From Acidobacteriota bacterium (lineage in GTDB: Bacteria > Acidobacteriota > Terriglobia > Terriglobales > Acidobacteriaceae), in the NCBI GenBank assembly GCA_003225555.1, contig QIAM01000086.1, positions 1 through 64,000 of the forward strand: DNA of 64,000 bases, written 5' to 3'. The notes below the pieces were generated by a model that was not told the DNA's origin, did no database searches, and worked only from the letters and a program-made list of their open reading frames with translations. The position numbers and the translations under genes were made by a program. Positions 9,017 to 17,549 of this stretch are shown in pieces. Position 1 is the first letter of the stretch, and each line of letters starts with the position of its first letter.

Positions 9017-9610
9017 CTACTTTTTGAGGATCGGGTTGTAGCCGTCACTGATGAGGCGGGCACGGATGGCCTCGGCATCTTTGATGTCGGAGAAGGGGCC
9101 GACCTGAACGTGGAAGAGCTTGTCTGCGGTCGAAGTTGCGGCCACGAACGCGGGGTATTGTTTCTTCTTCAGCGCGTCTACGAGCGCTTCCGCATCTTCC
9201 TGCTTGCTTACAGCAGCCACTTGAACAAAATAGCCGGCAGAGGGCAGGGTGGTCATCGGGTCGGGCGCATTGGCGGCGGGAGTTTGAGCTTGGCCTGACG
9301 CAGGCGGTGCCTGGGTTGCACTGCTGTCTGGTTTTGACTCGGACGGGGGAGTGAGTTCGGGATTTGCGTCCTTCTGCTCGACAGCCTTGTAGAAAGTCAT
9401 GGGAGGCTGCGATGTGCCGGCGGCTTTCGTTTTTGTCGATGTGGGCTGCGGTGATGGGGCAGCGCTGGCGGTGGTGATCCCCGTCTCCGACTTGCGGCCC
9501 AACGAGTAGCCGACGGCAAAGAAGGCGGCGCAGACGGCAACCAAGCCGAAGAACAGGACCAATAGCTTGCCGGTGCCTAATGTGATTTCAGTGTCTGGTG
9601 AGGAAGCCAT
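9017..9610 (-). CDS. SPOR domain protein, inner-membrane anchored
   Basis: 197 residues: a short cytoplasmic start, one membrane helix (about residues 14-35, LLVLFFGLVAVCAAFFAVGY), a Pro/Thr/Ala/Gln-rich periplasmic spacer (about 45-120), and a C-terminal SPOR fold (about 123-195; GYFVQVAAVSKQEDA and FHVQVGPFSDIKDAE, the paired strands of the family). SPOR domains bind denuded septal peptidoglycan; FtsN/DedD-type proteins have the same layout. It follows the slipin gene on the same strand after 91 bases that contain a palindromic repeat, so it is not clearly in that operon. Confidence 0.88.
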   Translation of the reverse strand: MASSPDTEITLGTGKLLVLFFGLVAVCAAFFAVGYSLGRKSETGITTASAAPSPQPTSTKTKAAGTSQPPMTFYKAVEQKDANPELTPPSESKPDSSATQAPPASGQAQTPAANAPDPMTTLPSAGYFVQVAAVSKQEDAEALVDALKKKQYPAFVAATSTADKLFHVQVGPFSDIKDAEAIRARLISDGYNPILKK

Positions 9611-9652
9611 AAGTTACTCCACAATTTTCTTCGATCGAGACTTCAGAAAATT

Positions 9653-9686
9653 CCCGCCCTCTCGCAAAAGACGCGAGAAGGACGGG
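9653..9686. repeat. Palindromic repeat family 1, copy B
   Basis: CCCGCCC-TCTCGC, 7-base loop (9666-9672), GCGAGA-AGGACGGG, followed by CCACC and preceded by AAAATT. Same core and loop length as copies A, C and D with a changed outer arm. It fills most of the gap between the slipin and SPOR genes. Confidence 0.75.
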
Positions 9687-9701
9687 CCACCCTGGTGTTT
9701 C

Positions 9702-10496
9702 TCATGCGGTCTTCGCCGGCGCGCCTCCATCAGACTTCCCCAGAAGCTTTTGGATTCCTGAGAAGAAATCTACTGGGACGGGGAAGACTACCGTGGTGTT
9801 CTTTTCTACGCCGATCTCGGTCAGGGTCTGCAGATACCGGAGCTGGACGCTGACGGGTTCGGTGGCGAGCAGATGGGCGGCATCCACGAGACGCTGTGCG
9901 GCCGAGAACTCGCCTTCGGCGTGAATTATCTTGGAACGCTTCTCGCGTTCGGCTTCGGCCTGCTTGGCCATGGCGCGCAACATTGATTCCGGCATGTCGA
10001 CCTGCTTTACTTCTACGTTGACCACCTTCACGCCCCATGGGGCGGTGTGCTGGTCCAGTATGCTCTGCAGGCGCAGATTGATCTTTTCGCGATGGGCAAG
10101 AAGTTCGTCGAGTTCCTGTTCGCCGAGAACTGAGCGCAATGTGGTTTGGGCAAATTGCGAGGTCTGGTACACGTAGTTGGAAACTTCGACAACTGCTTTG
10201 CTGGGATCAATTACGCGGAGGAAGATGACGGCGTTGACTTTCAGCGTGACATTGTCGCGGGTGATGATGTCCTGAGGAGGCACTTCGAGAGCTTCCTGGC
10301 GCAGGGAGACGCGGACCATTCGATCGATGGGAGCGAAGACCAGGATGATGCCCGGGCCCTTGGCCGACGAAAGCAGGCGCCCGAGACGGAAGATGACGCC
10401 ACGTTCGTACTCTGCCAGTATCTTGATGGAACTCAGAAGATAGATGACAACGATGATGACGACGACTGTGGTGAAGCCGAAGCCGAACACTTCCAT
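9702..10496 (-). CDS. Slipin / SPFH-band 7 membrane protein
   Basis: 264 residues from ATG 10496, chosen because GGAGG lies five bases before it; the in-frame GTG twelve bases earlier would start inside that site. One N-terminal membrane helix ([21 protein letters not shown]) leads into an SPFH domain ([18 protein letters not shown], then [26 protein letters not shown]) and a Glu/Ala/Lys-rich helical segment ([22 protein letters not shown]). This is the bacterial stomatin/slipin type (YbbK/QmcA-like, closest to the slipins paired with NfeD). The NfeD-type protease gene lies upstream on the same strand. Such pairs are thought to control membrane-protein turnover in lipid microdomains. Confidence 0.92.
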   Translation of the reverse strand: MEVFGFGFTTVVVIIVVIYLLSSIKILAEYERGVIFRLGRLLSSAKGPGIILVFAPIDRMVRVSLRQEALEVPPQDIITRDNVTLKVNAVIFLRVIDPSKAVVEVSNYVYQTSQFAQTTLRSVLGEQELDELLAHREKINLRLQSILDQHTAPWGVKVVNVEVKQVDMPESMLRAMAKQAEAEREKRSKIIHAEGEFSAAQRLVDAAHLLATEPVSVQLRYLQTLTEIGVEKNTTVVFPVPVDFFSGIQKLLGKSDGGAPAKTA

Positions 10497-10508
10497 GATT
10501 GCCTCCAC

Positions 10509-10715
10509 GCAAGGAGCGGCAGGCGCTCCTCAAGCGGATTGTATAGCAGTGGGACGGGAGCGGCGCGCATTTCGAGGGTGAGCTAGTTGCTTGGCTTGAT
10601 ACGCAGTGCCGATGAGATTTCGGTAAACACAGGCAGCTGGGCTTCGCCCGGCCGGACAGCCGAGGGCGGCTGTCCCCACATACCTATTTCCACATGGGAG
10701 CTGATGGTGTCCCGG
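10509..10715. other. Gap between nfeD-like and slipin genes
   Basis: About 207 bases between two genes that are usually adjacent. It carries a short GGGC-TTC-GCCC hairpin (10640-10650) directly followed by a family 2 palindrome (10654-10675). No gene is visible; the repeat pair accounts for the otherwise unusual spacing. Confidence 0.5.
10654..10680. repeat. Palindromic repeat family 2, intergenic copy
   Basis: GGACAGCCG, a 4-base loop, CGGCTGTCC, then CCACAT. The right arm and tail CGGCTGTCCCCACAT recur inside the gene at 14160-15785 (15293-15306), and the GACAGCCG/CGGCTGTC stem recurs at 60844-60862. Confidence 0.7.
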
Positions 10716-12038
10716 CTAGATCGCGGCTACTGTGGGCCTGGGTGACTGCGCGACGGACAGAGGATCTACTTGCAGTGTGAGTCCGTCGACCCGGCGCACG
10801 ACCACGAGTTGGCCCACGGGAATGTCGGAGGACGAGACTGCGTCCCAAAGCTCTCCGTGAACGAAGACTTTGCCCTGCGGTGAAAGCGCGGTTTGCGCTA
10901 CGCCCGTTTCGCCGACCAGGCCTTGGGCTCCGGTCACGACTTTGTTGCGCCGGGCCTTGAGGGCGATGCTCATCAGGAATGCTGTGATGAAACCCAGCGG
11001 GATGCTGACTCCTAATGCAGTCCAGAGATGAACGCGCATCTCTGGGATGGGAGCATCGACCAGCAGTAGGGCGCCGAGCGTGATCAGGGCGATGCCGCCG
11101 ATGGTTAACACGCCATGAGTCGCGAACTTTGCCTCGGCGGCGAACAATGCGAAGGCGCCGAGGATCAATACCAGAGCCGCAAAGCGGGTTGGGAGAAGAT
11201 TCAGGGCGAAGATTGCCAGGAGGATGAATACGACTCCGACGGTTCCGGGGATAACCGCGCCGGGATGGTTGAACTCGATGTAAAGAGACAGGGCGCCGAT
11301 CGCCAGCAGCAGGAAGGCGATGTTCGGGTTCATGAGATAGGCTAGAATGTGTTCCTTCAAGGTCATGTCGAAGGGGACGATGGGCTGGCCGGCTAGCTTG
11401 AGTGTTGTGGTTTCGCTATTAAACCGTTTGAAGGTCTTTCCCTCGGCTTGGCGAAAAAGATCTTCTTCGCTCGTGGCAACGTAGTCGATGAGGTGCTGCG
11501 AAAGCGCCTCCTGTTCGGTAAAGGACTTCGAAGCACGGACGGCACTTTCAGCCACCTCCACGTTGCGTCCACGCTTGGCGGCGACCGATCGCATCAGAGC
11601 TGCGGCGTCGTTCTCCATTTTCGCTTTCATCACGTCGTCTATCTTGCCGCCACCCAGCACAACGGGGTGAGCCGCGCCGGCGTTGGTGCCGGGAGCCATG
11701 GCCGCGATGTCGGCCGATTCAAGAATAAAGAATCCCGCGGAGCCTGCGCGGCTGCCGCCCGGGGTGACATAGAGGATCACCGGGACTTTCGAAGCAGTGA
11801 TCTTCTCAATGATGTCGCGGGTGGAGTCGACAAGTCCGCCCGGAGTATTGAGTTCAATCAGTACCGCGTGAGCATTGCGGCGATGGGCTTCGTCGATGGC
11901 GCGGGCAATGTATTCGGCGGTGATGGGCTGGATCGTGTCGTTGACGACGATCTTGAGAACTTCGGCGGAGGCCAAGGAGCACAGCAGACATGCGACTCCC
12001 AGGCCAGCGAGGACTTGCGAGATCAGACCATTCTTCAT
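10716..12038 (-). CDS. NfeD-family membrane serine protease (ClpP-class)
   Basis: 440 residues. A signal peptide/anchor (about 1-25) precedes a ClpP/SppA-like protease domain (about 27-210): NTPGGLVDSTRDII, the GSAGFFIL nucleophile-Ser segment and a Lys-containing helix DDVMKAKMENDA that supplies the dyad. Four to five membrane helices follow (about 230-370) and then an NfeD OB-fold beta domain (about 375-435; GLVGETGVAQTALSPQGKVFVHGELW). Members of this long NfeD class (e.g. archaeal 1510-N) cleave the hydrophobic C-terminus of their partner slipin, which is encoded downstream. The DinB-like gene ends only 19 bases before its start, so the three may be co-transcribed. Confidence 0.92.
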   Translation of the reverse strand: MKNGLISQVLAGLGVACLLCSLASAEVLKIVVNDTIQPITAEYIARAIDEAHRRNAHAVLIELNTPGGLVDSTRDIIEKITASKVPVILYVTPGGSRAGSAGFFILESADIAAMAPGTNAGAAHPVVLGGGKIDDVMKAKMENDAAALMRSVAAKRGRNVEVAESAVRASKSFTEQEALSQHLIDYVATSEEDLFRQAEGKTFKRFNSETTTLKLAGQPIVPFDMTLKEHILAYLMNPNIAFLLLAIGALSLYIEFNHPGAVIPGTVGVVFILLAIFALNLLPTRFAALVLILGAFALFAAEAKFATHGVLTIGGIALITLGALLLVDAPIPEMRVHLWTALGVSIPLGFITAFLMSIALKARRNKVVTGAQGLVGETGVAQTALSPQGKVFVHGELWDAVSSSDIPVGQLVVVRRVDGLTLQVDPLSVAQSPRPTVAAI

Positions 12039-12057
12039 GCGAACCGAGTCGCGCTGC

Positions 12058-12672
12058 CTACTGCTTCGGGAAGTTCGGATCGGCCTTCACTTCCGCGATC
12101 TGTTTAGTGTGTCGTTCGCTGTGCCCGGCGATGAAGAGGATGAACTCGTAGCCATCCAAGTTCTTGCCCATCGGGCCCATCATGGCATGCTCGCGCAGAT
12201 CATTCGTGTTCTTCAAAAAGTCCTCAGTGGTGGCGCGCGCCTCAAGGAAATGCTTGAGAGAACCGTCGGGCGAACCGTAACGATTGGTCGGCTTCAACGG
12301 ATCTGGAGCCTGCGCCTTGTGGGAACGATCTGGAATCTGGGCCACCACCATCGAGTCGATCGCCGCCACGTCTTCGCCGGCGGGCCGGGGCGGAGACTTC
12401 ATAACCTTTTCGACGATCATCCCGCGGATAAAGTCCTCAGCCGCGGCGATATGTTCCGTGCACTCGGCTACCGACCAGCGGTCGGGGGCAGACTTGAAAT
12501 TCCACTGCGTTGCAGACAATCCCTTGGTCGCATCGATGACTCCCTGGCGGGTGGATTCCAGATACTGCATCGCTTTGTCACGGTCGGCTTGAGTAAGCGA
12601 TTGGGCGTACGTGGCAAGCGAACTTGAGATGACCAGTACCAGCAGTGAAATCAGAGCGTGTCTCTTCGGCAT
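12058..12672 (-). CDS. Secreted DinB-like protein
   Basis: 204 residues with a signal peptide (about 1-23, ..SSLATYAQS). The mature part is a DinB/YfiT-type four-helix bundle: AECTEHIAAAEDFI gives the first metal His and GHSERHTKQI the last two, matching the three-His divalent metal site of this superfamily, whose members include thiol transferases and many uncharacterised enzymes. Export is a variation that is common in Acidobacteria. It lies 19 bases upstream of the nfeD-like gene on the same strand. Confidence 0.85.
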   Translation of the reverse strand: MPKRHALISLLVLVISSSLATYAQSLTQADRDKAMQYLESTRQGVIDATKGLSATQWNFKSAPDRWSVAECTEHIAAAEDFIRGMIVEKVMKSPPRPAGEDVAAIDSMVVAQIPDRSHKAQAPDPLKPTNRYGSPDGSLKHFLEARATTEDFLKNTNDLREHAMMGPMGKNLDGYEFILFIAGHSERHTKQIAEVKADPNFPKQ

Positions 12673-12731
12673 TCAGATCTCCTGAGTGTTGGCAATGCAG
12701 TTTAGCAGTTTTTCAAAATCCAATCTTACCC

Positions 12732-14132
12732 TTACTTGCGCGTGGCAGCGGGAATTTCTTGGGGTTTCGATTCCGCCGTTCCGGCGTGCTCGGCGTGGAG
12801 GTCGGTCCAACCGGGCAGGTAGGTACTGCCGGTGATTAACCGGGCTCCGCGCTCGTAGGTAACATAGGACCACGCCCACTGGATCAGCACCAGCAGGCGA
12901 TTGCGAAAGCCGACCAGATACATGATGTGGATGAAGAGCCATGCCAACCAGGCTACGAATCCGGAGATGTGGATCTTGCCGAATTCGGCTATGGCTGCGG
13001 CGCGGCCGATGGTGGCCAGGCTGCCTTTGTCCCAGTAGTGGAAAGTGGGACGTGAGTCAAAATCCCCACCCTCTCGCAGAGGACGCGAGAAGCGTGGAAC
13101 ACCCGGATCCTTCATGCCGTGCGCTTCCAGTTCATTGCGAATCAGGTTGGCTACGAAGCGTCCTTGCTGCATGGCTACGGGGGCTACGCCGGGAAGAATC
13201 TTGCCGTTTTCGTCTTTCAATGCGGCTAGATCGCCGATCACGAAAACTTCGGCATGACCGGGGAGGCTGAGATCGGGCTGCACGAGCACGCGGCCGGCGC
13301 GATCGGTGGGAGCGCCTAGTTTCTTGCCCAGCGGGGAAGCGGCGACGCCGGCGGCCCACAGGACTATCGCCGCGTCCAGGTGTGTGTCGCCTACGTGAAC
13401 CGCTCCGGGTTCGATCTGCGTCACCACTGCGGAGGTGCGGACCTCGACGCCGAGATGCTGCAATTGTTCCTGGGCGCTGCGGGAGAGATCTTCGGAATAC
13501 GTGGGCAGGACGCGGGAACCGCCCTCTAGCAGGAGAATGTGGGACCGCTTGGGATCGATGGAGCGAAACTCGTGAGCGAGGGCATGACGGCTGATTTCGG
13601 CAAGCGCACCGGCGAGTTCGACGCCGGTGGGTCCAGCTCCAACGACCATGAAGGTCAAGGGCTTGTTCGTCTCTCCTGCGGCGGCCTGGCGCTCTGCCAA
13701 CTCGAAAGCCAGCAGCACGCGGCGGCGAATCTCGAGGGCGTCTTCAATGGTCTTGAGGCCGGGGGCAAGCGGTTCCCAGTCGTCGTGGCCAAAGTAGGCG
13801 TGACGGGCTCCGGCGGCGACGATCAGATAGTCATAGGGAAGTGCTTGATCGGAAGTTTCTACGAGATGGCGGTCGAGGTCGAATCCGTTGACCTCATCCA
13901 TCAGAACTTCGACATTCTTGTAGCGGCGGAGGATGGAACGGATGGGGGCCGCGATTTCTCCTGGAGAAAGGCCTGCCGTTGCGACCTGGTAGAGCAGAGG
14001 TTGAAATGTGTGGTGATTCTTGCGATCGATGACCGTGATCTGGAGCGGCGCGCGAGCCAAGCTGCGGGCGGCATTCAGGCCGCCGAAGCCGGCGCCGATA
14101 ATTACGACGCGCGTTGTTGTCTTGCGGTTCAT
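12732..14132 (-). CDS. ndh: Type II NADH dehydrogenase, with repeat-derived insert
   Basis: 466 residues from ATG 14132 (a longer frame would overlap the divergent gene). Two Rossmann folds are plain: FAD-binding GAGFGGLNAARSL near residue 10 and NAD(P)H-binding VVGAGPTGVELAGAL near 165; the second FAD contact is FVIGDLAAL. A C-terminal amphipathic/hydrophobic segment (ISGFVAWLAWLFIHIMYLVGF) gives monotopic membrane binding. It oxidises NADH and reduces quinone without proton pumping. Odd: at about residues 340-358 a GVPRFSRPLREGGDF stretch encoded by a family 1 palindrome (13064-13099) is inserted just before RPTFHYWDKGSLATIGR, where relatives go straight from the helix to the strand. Reading frame is preserved. 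Confidence 0.92.
   Translation of the reverse strand: MNRKTTTRVVIIGAGFGGLNAARSLARAPLQITVIDRKNHHTFQPLLYQVATAGLSPGEIAAPIRSILRRYKNVEVLMDEVNGFDLDRHLVETSDQALPYDYLIVAAGARHAYFGHDDWEPLAPGLKTIEDALEIRRRVLLAFELAERQAAAGETNKPLTFMVVGAGPTGVELAGALAEISRHALAHEFRSIDPKRSHILLLEGGSRVLPTYSEDLSRSAQEQLQHLGVEVRTSAVVTQIEPGAVHVGDTHLDAAIVLWAAGVAASPLGKKLGAPTDRAGRVLVQPDLSLPGHAEVFVIGDLAALKDENGKILPGVAPVAMQQGRFVANLIRNELEAHGMKDPGVPRFSRPLREGGDFDSRPTFHYWDKGSLATIGRAAAIAEFGKIHISGFVAWLAWLFIHIMYLVGFRNRLLVLIQWAWSYVTYERGARLITGSTYLPGWTDLHAEHAGTAESKPQEIPAATRK
13064..13099. repeat. Palindromic repeat family 1, copy C, inside ndh
   Basis: CCCCACCC-TCTCGC, 7-base loop (13078-13084), GCGAGA-AGCGTGGAA, then CACCC, preceded by AAAAT. The outer right arm is less well paired than in intergenic copies. 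It lies in the coding region of the NADH dehydrogenase and adds about a dozen codons without a stop or frameshift. Confidence 0.75.
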
Positions 14133-14159
14133 CGCCACACTTAGATAAGATTCAGCGCG

Positions 14160-15785
14160 ATGGTTGACGATTCCAGAAGTTCTTCGGAGGAACCACAGCA
14201 TCGCGGTTGGATTCGGTGGCTGATGCCTTCGGTGGGGGATGTGATTTTCATCGCGTTGCTCGGACTTTTGTGCTTTACGCCACTGTCGGTGCGATTGCTG
14301 GGGGATGCGGGAATCGGGTGGCACATCCGGACGGGACAGGAGATTCTCGCGACCCATGCGATTCCGGGTGTGGATCTATTTTCCTCGACGATGCTGGACA
14401 AGCCGTGGTTAGCGTGGGAGTGGCTGTACGACATTCTGGTCGGTGGGCTGGATCGAGCGGCTGGGCTGAACGCAGTTGTGCTCTTCACAGCGCTGGTGAT
14501 TGCGGCCGTCTTCGCGTGGACCTTTCGGCTGATAGTGCGGCGTAGGACCAATCTGCAGCTGGCGGTGGTGCTTGTGATGCTGGCAGCGTCGGCGTCGATG
14601 ATTCATTTCCTGGCGCGGCCGCATGTGTTGAGCTGGTTGTTTACGGTGGTGTGGTTTTGGATCCTGGATTCGACGGAAAAAGAATGCCTTGCGGGAAGGA
14701 CTGGAAAGCATTCGAGAATCCTTTGGTCGTTGCCGCTGCCGATGCTGATTTGGGTGAATGTTCACGGGGGATGGCTGATTGGGTTTGCGCTGCTGGGGAT
14801 TTATTGGATCAGCGCCCTATGGATTTGGTTTGCGACAGGACACAACAGAGTGGAGGGGATTCTACTCCGGTTACGGTTGGCCCGGCGCGCCAGGGAGTTG
14901 GCGATTGTGGGCGTTATCGCGGCGTTGACGACACTGGCGAATCCCTACGGGTGGAAATTACATAGCCATATTTATCACTACCTTTCCAATCGGTTCTTGA
15001 TGGATCACATCGATGAATTTCAGTCGCCGAACTTTCATGGTGTGGCGCAGAGGTGTTTCGCGGGGTTGATCCTGATTGCATTTGTGGCCTTGGGAGCGCG
15101 GGCGCGTCGAGAGCGCTTGAGCGAAGGCTTGGTTGTGTTGTTTGCGGTTTACTCGGGGTTGGTTGCGTCGAGGAATATTCCCGTTTCGTCGCTACTGCTT
15201 GTGCTTGTTGCCGGGCCATTACTGTCGGAGGCGTTTGCAAAGATTCGATGGCATCGTTTCCTGCGGTGGGGCCGCGGAGCCGAGCTTCGCTCGGCTGTCC
15301 CCACATTCCTCGCACGGATGGGGGCCCTCGAATTAGGCTTGCGGGGCCATGTTTGGGTGGTTTTGGCGGTGGTTCTGTCGAGCTGGATTGTGCTTCATGG
15401 GGGCGTCGCGGGATCGAGTAGGCTCATGGATGCGCACTTCGACGCCACGCGATTCCCCGTGAAAGCGGTGGACTTCGTTGCGCAACAAGGCTTGCCGGAG
15501 CCAGTGCTTGGTCCTGACTATTGGGGCGGGTATTTGATTTACCGGCTCTATCCAACGGTGCAGGTGGTTGCGGACGACCGGCATGATTTGTATGGCGAAG
15601 AATTCTTCAAGTTTTACTTGAAGATGGTGCATGTTGAGCCCGGATGGTACACCCTCATTCGTGAACAAGGTGTTCGCCGCGTCCTGATGCCGAAGGGGTC
15701 GCCCGTGGCGAACATCCTGGCCGAGAGCGTGGGATGGCAGATGGTCTATGAGGACAACGTGGCGGTTTTGTTTGAAAAGAGATAG
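14160..15785 (+). CDS. Polytopic membrane protein, GT-C-like, paralogue of 27675-29159
   Basis: 541 residues with about ten to twelve membrane helices. The first extracytoplasmic loop (GIGWHIRTGQEILATHAIP.. then WLAWEWLYDIL) and the C-terminal soluble part (YWGGYLIYRLYPTVQVVADDRHDLYGEEFF) are shared with the 494-residue protein at 27675-29159. The layout suggests a GT-C-type glycosyltransferase or mannosyltransferase-like protein, but no catalytic residue can be assigned. The start at 14160 is only 27 bases from the divergent ndh start; ATG 14223 is an alternative. At about residues 369-382 a family 2 palindrome (15266-15304, 39 bases) is translated as GRGAELRSAVPT within a loop. Confidence 0.75.
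   Translation: MVDDSRSSSEEPQHRGWIRWLMPSVGDVIFIALLGLLCFTPLSVRLLGDAGIGWHIRTGQEILATHAIPGVDLFSSTMLDKPWLAWEWLYDILVGGLDRAAGLNAVVLFTALVIAAVFAWTFRLIVRRRTNLQLAVVLVMLAASASMIHFLARPHVLSWLFTVVWFWILDSTEKECLAGRTGKHSRILWSLPLPMLIWVNVHGGWLIGFALLGIYWISALWIWFATGHNRVEGILLRLRLARRARELAIVGVIAALTTLANPYGWKLHSHIYHYLSNRFLMDHIDEFQSPNFHGVAQRCFAGLILIAFVALGARARRERLSEGLVVLFAVYSGLVASRNIPVSSLLLVLVAGPLLSEAFAKIRWHRFLRWGRGAELRSAVPTFLARMGALELGLRGHVWVVLAVVLSSWIVLHGGVAGSSRLMDAHFDATRFPVKAVDFVAQQGLPEPVLGPDYWGGYLIYRLYPTVQVVADDRHDLYGEEFFKFYLKMVHVEPGWYTLIREQGVRRVLMPKGSPVANILAESVGWQMVYEDNVAVLFEKR
15266..15304. repeat. Palindromic repeat family 2, copy inside a CDS
   Basis: Outer stem GTGGGG / CCCCAC and inner perfect 8-bp stem AGCCGAGC / GCTCGGCT around TTC. 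The 39-base element equals thirteen codons and leaves the frame of the 541-residue membrane protein intact. Tail GGCTGTCCCCACAT matches the intergenic copy at 10654. Confidence 0.7.
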
Positions 15786-15972
15786 TCTGCGACTAACCCA
15801 AGACTGTTTTCCTAGTGCTGCAAAACCGTTCACATTGACAGCGGCTGAGCTCCCAAGATATGTTCAGCAGCGCGTTTCACGCGCGCGTGGTGTCCATCCA
15901 CGAATGCCCTGCCATTGTTTGGAACAGAACTGCGCTGGCAAGTCACTCTCAGATCGTAAGGACGAATTTCCC

Positions 15973-17499
15973 ATGAAGCGAATTTTCTGTGGTTCTCAGC
16001 GTGTAGGAACTCTGTTCGCCGTTGTGACTGCGTTAGTGGCACTGGGTTGTGGAGCGCCAGTGAGTCCAGCACAGACGACGCCGGACGTTCCGGCGGCGAC
16101 TTTAACCCAGATCAGTTCGGACCCGTTCACGGTTGGTCCGGGACAGCATGCGACGGAAGTGGAACCGCATGTCCTAGCCAATGGATCGACGCTGGTGGCT
16201 GCCTTTCAGACCGGGCGCATCGCGCCGGGTGGTTCGACCGACATTGGGTGGGCCACTTCGACGGACGGCGGCACGAGCTGGTCGCACGGGTTTTTGCCGG
16301 GGCTGACCAAGGGTGAAGGCACTGGTCCTTACGATGCGGCGAGCGATCCTGCGGTCGGGTTTGATTCCATGCATGGCGTGTGGATGATTGCTTCGCTGCC
16401 CATTTCGAATACGTCTCGAACACCGGCGGTCGTGGTGAGCCGGTCGACGGACGGCGGATTTACCTGGCAGAATCCGGTGAGCGTTGATACCAACGCCATC
16501 AGCTCGGACAAGAATTGGATTGTCTGCGATAACACTTCGAGCAGCCCCTTCTTTGGGAATTGCTACATGGAGTGGGACGATCCTTCTGCCGGCGACCAGA
16601 TTCTGATGAGTACGTCGAGCGATGGTGGTCTGACCTGGGGGGCAGCCACAACCACCTCGAATCGCGCGACCGGAATTGGCGGGCAGCCGTTGGTACAGCC
16701 GAATGGGACGGTGATCGTTCCCATTGAAACCTCAGGAATGTCTGCTTTCTCGTCGACGAACGGCGGGGTGAGCTGGTCGGCGCCGGTCACGATTGCGGGT
16801 ATTCAGAGCCACGTCGATGCAGGAGGAATCCGCAGCAGTCCTCTGCCTTCAGCGGCGATTGACGGCGCTGGGAAGATTTACGTGGTGTGGGAAGACTGCC
16901 GCTTCCGGACCGGGTGCTCGACCAATGATCTGGTTTACAGCACATCTTCCGACGGGACTACCTGGTCGAAGGTTACCCGGGTTCCGATCGATCCGACCAC
17001 CAGCACGGTGGATCATTTCATCCCGGGGATTGGCATTGATCCGGCGACTTCGGGGACGACGGCGCACATCGCAATTCACTATTACTTCTATCCCAAGAGC
17101 AGCTGCACCAAGTCAACGTGCCAGCTTTTTGTTGGGTACATCTCGTCCCTCACGGGGGGTGCAACGTGGCACACAAAGTTGGTGCTCGTGGGACCGATGG
17201 GCCTGCCGTGGCTCCCGAACTCCCAGAATGGGCTGATGGTCGGGGACTATATTTCCACGGCTTTCACCAATGGGATACCACATGGCGTGTTCGCGGTCGC
17301 TGCGGCGAAGAGTGGAACCACCTTCAACGAGTCGATGTTTACGGCACAAGGTTTGACGGTTGCGGCGGTGGCGCAAGGAGCAGAGTTGTCGTCGGCCGGT
17401 GACAAACCTCTGCATCACCTGTCGGAGAAGGCTAGGAGAGAGCGTCCGGAGAAGGGCGTGATTCCGCCGCAGCGGAAGGCGCAGAGAAGCGCAAATTAG
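15973..17499 (+). CDS. Secreted sialidase-like (BNR repeat) protein
   Basis: 508 residues from ATG 15973, chosen because a signal peptide starts there (MKRIFCGS..ALVALGC); the open frame extends 225 bases upstream without signal-like sequence. The body is a six-bladed beta-propeller of the exo-alpha-sialidase/neuraminidase superfamily, with repeated Asp-box-like motifs: STDGGTSWS, STDGGFTWQ, SSDGGLTWG, STNGGVSWS, SSDGTTWS. I do not see the arginine triad needed to call a true sialidase. The Cys after the hydrophobic core could be a lipid-attachment site but the lipobox is weak. The C-terminus is a charged tail (about 480-508). Confidence 0.8.
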   Translation: MKRIFCGSQRVGTLFAVVTALVALGCGAPVSPAQTTPDVPAATLTQISSDPFTVGPGQHATEVEPHVLANGSTLVAAFQTGRIAPGGSTDIGWATSTDGGTSWSHGFLPGLTKGEGTGPYDAASDPAVGFDSMHGVWMIASLPISNTSRTPAVVVSRSTDGGFTWQNPVSVDTNAISSDKNWIVCDNTSSSPFFGNCYMEWDDPSAGDQILMSTSSDGGLTWGAATTTSNRATGIGGQPLVQPNGTVIVPIETSGMSAFSSTNGGVSWSAPVTIAGIQSHVDAGGIRSSPLPSAAIDGAGKIYVVWEDCRFRTGCSTNDLVYSTSSDGTTWSKVTRVPIDPTTSTVDHFIPGIGIDPATSGTTAHIAIHYYFYPKSSCTKSTCQLFVGYISSLTGGATWHTKLVLVGPMGLPWLPNSQNGLMVGDYISTAFTNGIPHGVFAVAAAKSGTTFNESMFTAQGLTVAAVAQGAELSSAGDKPLHHLSEKARRERPEKGVIPPQRKAQRSAN

Positions 17500-17516
17500 A
17501 TCTCGGAATTTTCGTG

Positions 17517-17547
17517 GGCCGCCGATCGTGTCGGCGGCCTTTCTTGT
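17517..17547. terminator. Bidirectional terminator hairpin
   Basis: Perfect 9-bp stem GGCCGCCGA / TCGGCGGCC with a 5-base loop, followed by TTTCTTGTTTT, between the convergent sialidase-like gene and the TonB-like gene. Placed just after the first and overlapping the end region of the second. Confidence 0.8.
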
Positions 17548-17549
17548 TT

